Part shown: one piece after another, positions 57,450-64,000 of the stretch
How positions within the stretch are numbered: the first letter of the stretch is position 1
Layout of the letters: the number at the start of each line of letters is the position of its first letter
Assembly: GCA_029216955.1 (NCBI GenBank)
Contig: JANAVB010044017.1
Location: 4,000,466 to 4,064,465, forward strand
Reading direction: 5' to 3'
Length of the DNA: 64,000 nucleotides
From: Iris pallida
Taxonomy: Eukaryota; Streptophyta; Magnoliopsida; Asparagales; Iridaceae
The notes under the pieces: model-generated
Seen by the model: only the letters and a program-made list of their open reading frames with translations
Told to the model about the DNA's origin: nothing
The model's database searches: none
Program-made: the position numbers and the translations under genes

Positions 57450-60400
57450 CTATGGGGAGGATGTCGTCATCCCGACGATCTGCCTGCAGTACTCAAACTT
57501 CTCTCTTGGTAGAATCTTCGTGAACATATCAGCTCCGTTGTCATCTGTATGAACCTTCTCAAGCGCCGCGTTCTTCTACTCAACCACATCCCGTATCCAA
57601 TGATACCGAGTCTCGATGTGCTTGGACCGGCTATGAAACGTCTGATTCTTCACAAGATGGATAACACTCTGACTGTCGCAAAGCAAAATATACTGCTCTT
57701 GCTTTAGTCCCATTTCCTGCAACAGCTTCTTCATCCACAACAGCTCCTTGCAAGCCTCCGTCGCCGCAATGTATTCCGCCTCCGTCGTCGACAAGGCAAC
57801 ACACTTCTGTAACCGCGACTGCCACGACACCGATCCTACCGTAAACATCATCACGTAGCCCGAAGTCGATCGCCTCGTGTCTACATCTCCAGCCATATCA
57901 GCGTCGGTATACCCAATCAGCTTCGGCTCGTTACCACCAAAGGAAAGTCTCCAACCAGCAGTGCCCTGAAGATATCGTAGAATCCACTTGGCCGCACTCC
58001 AATGTACCCTTCCAGGATTTGAAAGATACCTGCTAACCGTACCAACTGCATGAGCAATATCTGGCCTCGTACACACCATAGCATACATCAGGCTTTCCAC
58101 AGCTGAGGCATATGGAACCCGCTCCATATCTTCTTTTTCGTCCTCGGTAGATGGACACTGCTCCTCAGTGAACTTAAAGTGAGCCGCGAGGGGGGAACTC
58201 ACTTTCTTCGATCCGTCCATCCCGAAACGCTGAAGTACCCGGTGAATGTACTTCGTTTGGGACAAGTGTAGCAGCTTGGACTCTCTCTCTCGGCTGATCT
58301 CCATCCCAAGAATAGTCTTCGCTGTGCCCAAATCCTTCATAGAGAAGGCCGTGCCCAGTTGGCGCTTCAGCTCCGCTATCCTAGTGGCATTCCGACCCAC
58401 TAATAGCATATCATCAACATAGAGCAACAAAATGATGAAATCATCCTCGGCAAAATATCTCACAAATACACAATGGTTTGACGTCGTCCGTGCATAACCA
58501 TGCTCCCCCATAAACGACTCAAACTTCCTGTACCACTGCCTCGGAGCCTGCTTCAGACCATACAAGCTCTTCCTCAACCGGCAGACCAAATGTGACTTGT
58601 CCTTCTCACAGAATCCCTCTGGCTGCTCCATGTACAACTCCTCAAGATCACCGTGGAGGAATGCCGTCTTTACGTCCATCTGCTCGACCTCCAAGTCGAG
58701 ACTGGCGGCTAATGCTAGCACCACCTGAATAGACGAATGCTTGACGACAGGCGAAAAGATCTCATCATAATCCACGCCTTTCCGCTGACCGTAGCCTTTG
58801 ACTACCAGCCTCGCTTTGTATCGAGGGCGAGTAGCATCTTCCGTCTGCTTCACTCTGAACACCCATCGATTCATCAAAGCCTTCTTGCCCTTTGGCAACC
58901 GCACCAGATCATAAGTGGAATTGGTGTGCAAGGAACTCATCTCCTCCTGCATAGCCTCCATCCACTCCTGCCTGTGTTCGTCTTCCATAGCCTCTGCAAA
59001 ACTTTCGGGCTCTCCCCCGTCAGTCAATAGCACATACTCATCTGGTGAGTATCTCATAGATGGTCGACGATCTCTGTCGCTCCTTCTCAGTGGAGCCACT
59101 GGTGCTGGCTGTATACCGACAGCCTCCTCCCCTTCAGGAACTGCCTTCCCGGCATGCTCATCCTCCTGAGGGACACCCTGACAACCATCAGCAGGCTGAT
59201 GATCAAGGTTGGGAGTAACTCCATGTACCGGCTCCCCCATAACTGGATCCTCTGCGATGTCCTCTGGAAACTGCTCGAAGCGAAATGACTCTAACTCAGG
59301 CAATTCCTCAGCCTCAGAAGGCGTCTCGGAATCCTGAGTGTTGGTCATGGTCTGATCCTCGACGAACACCACGTCCCTGCTTCTGTAGAGCTTTCCTTCC
59401 ACTGGGTCGTAGAGTCTATAGCCAAACTCATCCCGACCATAGCCGACAAAGACGCATCGCCTCGTCTTCGGCTCAAGTTTGGTCCTCTCGTCCTTCGGTA
59501 TATGCACGAAGGCCTTACAACCAAACGCCCGCAGGTGATTGTATGACGGCTCTTTGCCGTACCATACTTTGTCAGGCACATCACCCTGCAAAGGAGCACT
59601 AGGAGACAAATTAATAACATAAGCAGCTGTGAGAAGAGCCTCACCCCAATAACTGCCCGGCAAGTTTGCTTCTGACAGCAAACACCGCACCCTCTCCATC
59701 AGTGTCCTGTTCATGCGCTCCGCTACACCATTGAGCTGAGGTGTCTTTGGCGGAGTCTTCTGGTGTCGTATCCCTTGCTCTCTGCAATACGCATCAAAGG
59801 GACCGATGTATTCGCCGCCATTGTCGGACCGAACACACAACAACTTCTTGCCCGTCTCCCTTTCAACAGAGGCCTGAAACTCCTTGAAAGTAGGCAGCAC
59901 CTGATCCTTGGTCTTTAAGGTATAGACCCAAACCTTCCTGGAACAGTCATCAATAAAAGTTACAAAGTAAGAAGCACCACCAAGAGATTTTACCTTCATA
60001 GGACCGCAGACATCCGAGTGAATCAACTCGAGCAACGCTGGCTTCCTCGAACTTGGGTGACTTTGGAAAGACACCCTATTTTGCTTTCCAGCTAAACAGT
60101 GCGTGCACTTCTCCAACTTTGTAGACTTGAGCCCCGGAATCACCTTCCTGTTCACCAAGTAGCTCATTCCCTTCTCGCTGATATGGCCGAGCCGCCTGTG
60201 CCACAACTCGGTAGACGCATCACTGACTGCGTTTACCTCCTGTGCCCCCTGTGCGCTCTCCTCCATATAGTAGAGACCGGACTTCTTGCTTCCTCTGGCA
60301 ATCACCATCGAACCCCTGGAAAGCTTCCACTGACTATTCCCGAAGAGACCGAATAATCCCTCGTCATCCAACCTTCCAACCGACACCAGGTTGAAACAGA

Positions 60401-61475
60401 TATCAGGGACATGACGAACATCCTTGAGAACAAGAACCGCACCCGTCTTCGTTCTCAAATGCACATCTCCAACGGCAACCGCCTTCGACACATCTCCGTT
60501 GCCCATCTTCAACACGCCACAGTCGCCTATCGTGTAAGTGGCAAACAGTGCCTTATTGTGAGATACATGTGCTGAAGCCCCTGAGTCCACCAGCTAAGAA
60601 TTATCATCGCAGGCGAGGTTAGTAATGACCTCATCACCTACGACGATCACATCGCCTCCATGCATCGAGGCCGCCGCTGTAGTGTTCTCTTCTTGCTTCC
60701 CCTTGTCGCCCTTCTTCTCTCTCTTCCAAGCGAAACAGTTCCGCTTGATATGGCCCTTCTTGCCACAATGGTAACACTCCGAGTCCTCGTAACGACCTTT
60801 GGACTTCCTCCTGCTCTTGTCTCTGCCACCACCTGGACCCCTGCTTTTGCCCCTTCCATGGCTCTCTGAAACAAGTGCCTCTAAGTGGTGGGATGTGGAT
60901 GAAGTGCCCTGAGAACGTCTCCGCATCTCTTCATTCAACACCCCGCTCTTGGCAAACTCCAGACTGACCACGCCATCTGGAGCAGAAGCGATCATAGATA
61001 CTCGTACGGTCTCCCACGAGTCTGGCAAAGTACACAGCAGCCACAGTCCCTGAACTTCGTCGTCGAACTTGACTCCCATAGAAGATAGCTGGTCAACCAC
61101 GCCCTGGAACTCACTCAAGTGATCCGAAATAGACGCCCCATCCTTGTATCGCAGACCCATCATCGTTCGGATCAGGAAAAATTTGTTTACCCCGGTCTTC
61201 TTCGCATACACGGATTCCAGCTTATCCCACAACGTCTTCGCGTGCTCAATATTGGCAACGTGGTTGTACACGTTCTCATCAACAAACTGCCGTATGTACC
61301 CACACACCTGTATATGCTCGAATGTCCAGTCCTCCTCGGATTTATCACTGGGCTTCTCGGATGCAAACACGGGTAGATGCAGCTTCTTGACAAACAGCAA
61401 ATCCTTCATCTTGCTCCGCCAATAATGATAGTTTGTGCCATTAAGATTTACCATGCGTACCGGCTTCGCGTCCAT
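57450..61475 (-). pseudogene. copia-2 gag-pol polyprotein (two in-frame stops)
   Basis: A single frame of about 1,342 codons starts MDAKPVRMVNLNGTNYHYW at 61475. It encodes UBN2-type Gag, a CCHC knuckle (CYHCGKKGHIKRNC, ~60770), protease (VDSGASAHVSHNK, ~60570), the pre-integrase segment (LWHRRLGHISEKGMSYL, ~60190) and integrase core (LIHSDVCGP ~60020, VRSDNGGEY ~59820, QLNGVAERMNR ~59725). RT follows with LLLYVDDMLLVG (~58410), then RNase H (YTDADMAGDVDTRRSTSGY, ~57890) and a tail ending VGMTTSSP. Stops are TAG at 60594-60596, exactly between Gag and protease, and TAG at 57576-57578 near the end. The lineage is Tnt1/Tork-like. It is the source of the antisense frames in this interval. Confidence 0.94.
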
Positions 61476-61522
61476 CTCTCCTCTCTGGTTTCTCTGTCAA
61501 CTACTGACACTCCTTCTGAATT

Positions 61523-61544
61523 CTAGAACCTGGCTCTGATACCA
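61523..61544 (-). promoter_or_regulatory. copia-2 primer-binding site (tRNA-iMet)
   Basis: Minus strand TGGTATCAGAGCCAGGTTC lies 3 nt after the 5' LTR, the standard initiator-Met-tRNA site. The leader to the gag ATG is only about 70 nt. Confidence 0.9.
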
Positions 61545-61547
61545 CTC

Positions 61548-62360
61548 TGTTGGAAAAGAAACGCGGAAACCTTTCCCCAAACCGGAGAGTATCTGCGAGA
61601 GGACCGAGCAATACAACGCACGAACCCAAAAACAAACACACAAAACAATCCACGCAGACACAGAGAATTTTTGACGTAGAAAACCCTTGCGGGAAAAACC
61701 ACGGGACGATCGGAGTCCAACCCTGAGAAGCCTCCACTAATAGAATAGAAGAATTACACCCTCTACAAACTCCTCCCGATCCAAATCGGATCCCCACAAC
61801 ACTCAGAAGTAAGAACAATGATTACAAGGCTATGAAGAGCGAGAACGACGAGTAGAAATTACCCGAAACACGATCTCCTTCGAAAACGACCTTCAATCCT
61901 CCGTCTTCTCTCCCGAAGTTGTAATGGCACTCTTGCCTCCTTCCTCTCTCAAAGTTGTGTTACGTTGCGTTATGGCGTAATGAATTAGGGTTGGGAAATC
62001 CCAACTTAACTCTCCAATCCCGCAACCAACCTGGACCGTTGGATTAGATCCAATGGTGAAAACTCACCCGAAAATCCGCTTCAGCCCCGACGACACAGAG
62101 TTCGGCCAGAACTCTGTGTCGAGCATCCAGCACCTACTCGCTAAACCCTGGAGGAGCCAGACCGAGTTTGGCCAGAACTCGGCCTGGGACCGAGTTCGGG
62201 CCGAACTCGGCAGGCCCAGGCCAGAAACTCCTTTAGGAGCAGCAGCAGCAGCAGTAGCGACTCCAGTCGCCTACTTCCCGAGCTTCTTCGACATACGAAC
62301 GGCGCTCGTCGCACTCCGGGGTCTTCTCCACATAGGTTTGGAACCCCACCCACTCCAACA
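61548..62360 (-). mobile_element. copia-2, 5' LTR (813 bp)
   Basis: Plus strand TGTTGGAAAAGAAACGCGG to CCCACTCCAACA, followed by TTGTT (62361-62365). This gives a 5,741-bp element with a perfect 5-bp target duplication. Short open frames here are shared with the other LTR and are not genes. Confidence 0.92.
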
Positions 62361-62439
62361 TTGTTTTTCCAATTTACTTGTTCACTACTATTTACACATA
62401 GTATGTTCTTGAATGGGAAAGACTATATTTGATTTGCAG
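62361..62439 (+). other. Intron fragment of the helicase pseudogene, right part
   Basis: AT-rich and ends TTTGATTTGCAG at 62439, a good 3' splice site. With 56439-56619 it would form one intron of roughly 260 bp before copia-2 landed in it. Confidence 0.45.
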
Positions 62440-62475
62440 GATAGAGGTTTCTTTAGTCCATCATCTCATCTGTTC
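62440..62475 (+). pseudogene. Has1/DDX18-like helicase, next exon fragment (weak)
   Basis: After the acceptor the frame reads DRGFFSPSSH. I compare it with the DRQTALFSAT stretch (helicase motif III) that follows the previous exon in this family. The match needs a 6-nt deletion and substitutions in SAT, so it is tentative. Its main support is position, splice site and order relative to 56341-56438. Confidence 0.35.
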
Positions 62476-62690
62476 AAGGGCGAAACCAGAGAAATTTTTT
62501 AGAGGGGGCTGAAAGTAGTAAAAAGGAAGAATTTTTTTTTCAAAGAGTCAAAAATACCACACTAAAGATTCTAACCTTGGCAATTGAGCTAACTCCACAC
62601 CTTGTTGCTATGTGTACTAATACTTAGTTAGCTCCTTAGTAAGCCCAGGCTACAGCCCGGGCCAGCCCACCTGATGCTGCGCCAATGCAT
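62476..62690 (-). mobile_element. Possible MITE-like repeat with a tRNA-like core
   Basis: It starts AAGGGCGAAACCAGAG, like the AGGGGCGGA start at 37914. It contains a minus-strand stretch with GTTAGCTCAATTGCC and AAGGTTAGAATC resembling Pol III boxes, and ends in a GC-rich segment (CCCGGGCCAGCCCA). No clear target duplication was found. Confidence 0.35.
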
Positions 62691-62864
62691 CTGTTATATA
62701 TATGTCTAACACATATAATCTTCTTAATGTCCTTTGTTTCTTTATTGACAAGTCAGAAGAACTGTAGTTCATCATCTCATATGTCAAGTATAACATACAT
62801 GTTGTGTCGGGTGGGGTTCCAAGCCTAATGTGGAGAACACTCTGGAATACGACGAGCGTCATCC
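62691..62864. other. Unassigned spacer between copia-2 and copia-3
   Basis: Nothing recognised. CATCC at 62860-62864 is the putative left target duplication of copia-3, whose right end is outside the window. Confidence 0.4.
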
Positions 62865-63519
62865 TGTTAGGAACGAAACGCGGAAACCGTTCCCCCAAAC
62901 TAGAGAGTCCTGCGAGAGAACCGTGCAAAAGCACACAAATAAAAAATGTCAAAAACAAATTGCAGAAACAGAGATTTTTTACGTGGAAAACAAAGATGGA
63001 AAAAACCATGGGACGATAGGAGTCTAACCTTGAAGAACCTTCATTAATGGAATAAAGAGAATACACCCTCTACAAGTCCTTCCGATCCAAACGGATCACC
63101 AAAACTCACTTGAGAGAAGAAAACTTGATTGCAGACTCCGAAGAACAAGAGATGTCGAAAAATAATTCGAAGTGATCTCTCCTTCACAATAGTCTTCAAT
63201 CCTTTCTCTCTCTCAAATATTGTAAAGCACTCTTGCTTACATTTTGAGATATGTTTTATGGTGAGAAAACAACTAGTATATATAGCATCAAACTCACAAC
63301 TAATTGAGGTATTCTACTATATGTAGGAATACTCAATCTAAACCATTAATGTATTCCTAATATGTATAGAAATACCATATCCAACTCCATTGAGATATTC
63401 CTACTATATATAGAAATATCCAATCCAAATCCGTTGGAATATTTATATTATATATAGGAATACCCAATCAAACTTGGGGATATTTTTCACATAGGTTGGG
63501 AACCCCACCCACTCCAACA
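62865..63519 (-). mobile_element. copia-3, 3' LTR (655 bp)
   Basis: It runs TGTTAGGAACGAAACGCGG to CCCACTCCAACA. Its ends and some inner blocks (AACGGATCACC, ACACCCTCTACAAG) resemble copia-2 LTRs, but it is shorter and its middle is different. A purine tract (minus AAAGGGAGAGATT) follows inward. It is a diverged relative of copia-2. Confidence 0.85.
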
Positions 63520-64000
63520 AATCTCTCCCTTTATAACTATGTGGAGGGGGTCGTCATCCTGACGATCCTCCTGCAGCACTCAAACTTTTTCCTTGGAAGA
63601 ACCTTCGTGAACATGTCTGCTTCGTGGCATCTGTATGAATCTTCTCAAGTGTCGCGTCCTTCTTCTCAACTACATCCCGCATCCAATGATACCGAGTCTC
63701 AATGTGCTTGGACCGACTATGAAATTTTTGGTTCTTCACAAGGTGAATGGCACTCTGGCTATCGCAAAGTAAAGTATGTACTACTCTTGCTTTAGTTGCC
63801 CCACTTCCTACAACAGCTTCTTCATCCATAACAACTCCTTGCAAGCCTCTGTCGCCGCAATGTACTCTTCCTCTGTCGTCGACAAGTCAACACATTTTCG
63901 CAACCGCGACTGCTACGATACCGCTCCACCAGCAAACATCATCACATAGCCCAAAGTCGAGCGTCTCGTGTCTACATCTCCTGCCATATCAGCGTTAGTA
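63520..64000 (-). pseudogene. copia-3 pol, RNase H end (cut by the window)
   Basis: The minus strand encodes the end of a Tork-like RNase H, closely parallel to 57450-57930 in copia-2: MAGDVDTRRST (~63980), STTEEEYIAATEACK (~63860), CDSQSAIHLVKNQ (~63755), SRSKHIETRYHW (~63700) and VEKKDATLEKIHTD (~63660). Frameshifts and stops break it. The rest of the element lies beyond 64000. Confidence 0.85.

Overview
This window looks like gene-poor, transposon-packed nuclear DNA of a flowering plant. The evidence is: Ty3/gypsy elements of Tekay/Del type with chromodomain-like tails, several Ty1/copia families with initiator-Met-tRNA primer sites, a CACTA (En/Spm) transposase relic, hAT-, PIF/Harbinger- and Helitron-type short elements, plant-type introns and long AT microsatellites. 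I cannot assign a species. No intact host gene is visible, and almost every recognisable reading frame carries in-frame stops, mostly explained by C-to-T or G-to-A changes, as expected for methylated, silenced repeats.

Layout. 1-5471: the 3' end of a minus-strand gypsy element whose integrase pseudogene is split by a 3.2-kb solo-LTR-like insertion (939-4110), then unassigned DNA with a TATA box and a C-rich tract. 5472-14103: element A, a minus-strand gag-only gypsy derivative with 4.05-kb LTRs; its truncated 5' LTR carries a hAT insertion. 14104-35188: a tandem array with about 12.1-kb period built from element C (gypsy with protease, RT, RNase H, integrase and chromodomain, but almost no gag) and element B (non-coding, 2.4-kb LTRs). 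B is inserted in the 5' LTR of C, and the 3'-most C LTR still shows the empty target site. 35189-39496: AT-rich DNA with a hAT-like element and a 340-bp Helitron-like element. 39497-47612: a CACTA transposase pseudogene interrupted by a deleted copia element (40903-44717, perfect 5-bp target duplication) and by a small terminal-inverted-repeat element. 48230-49517: three short elements with clear target duplications. 50678-64000: three minus-strand copia elements (copia-1 and copia-2 complete, copia-3 cut by the window end). Two of them lie in or beside exon fragments of a Has1/DDX18-like DEAD-box RNA helicase pseudogene.

How the parts fit. A, B and C share an unusual primer-binding site that looks complementary to tRNA-Ile rather than tRNA-iMet, a similar polypurine tract and a shared pol-tail remnant. 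A and B also share an 81-83-nt block at the 3' end of the LTR that folds into two hairpins with compensating changes. A carries only gag, C carries only pol, and B carries neither. This is compatible with cross-complementing retroelement derivatives, although all copies here are now dead.
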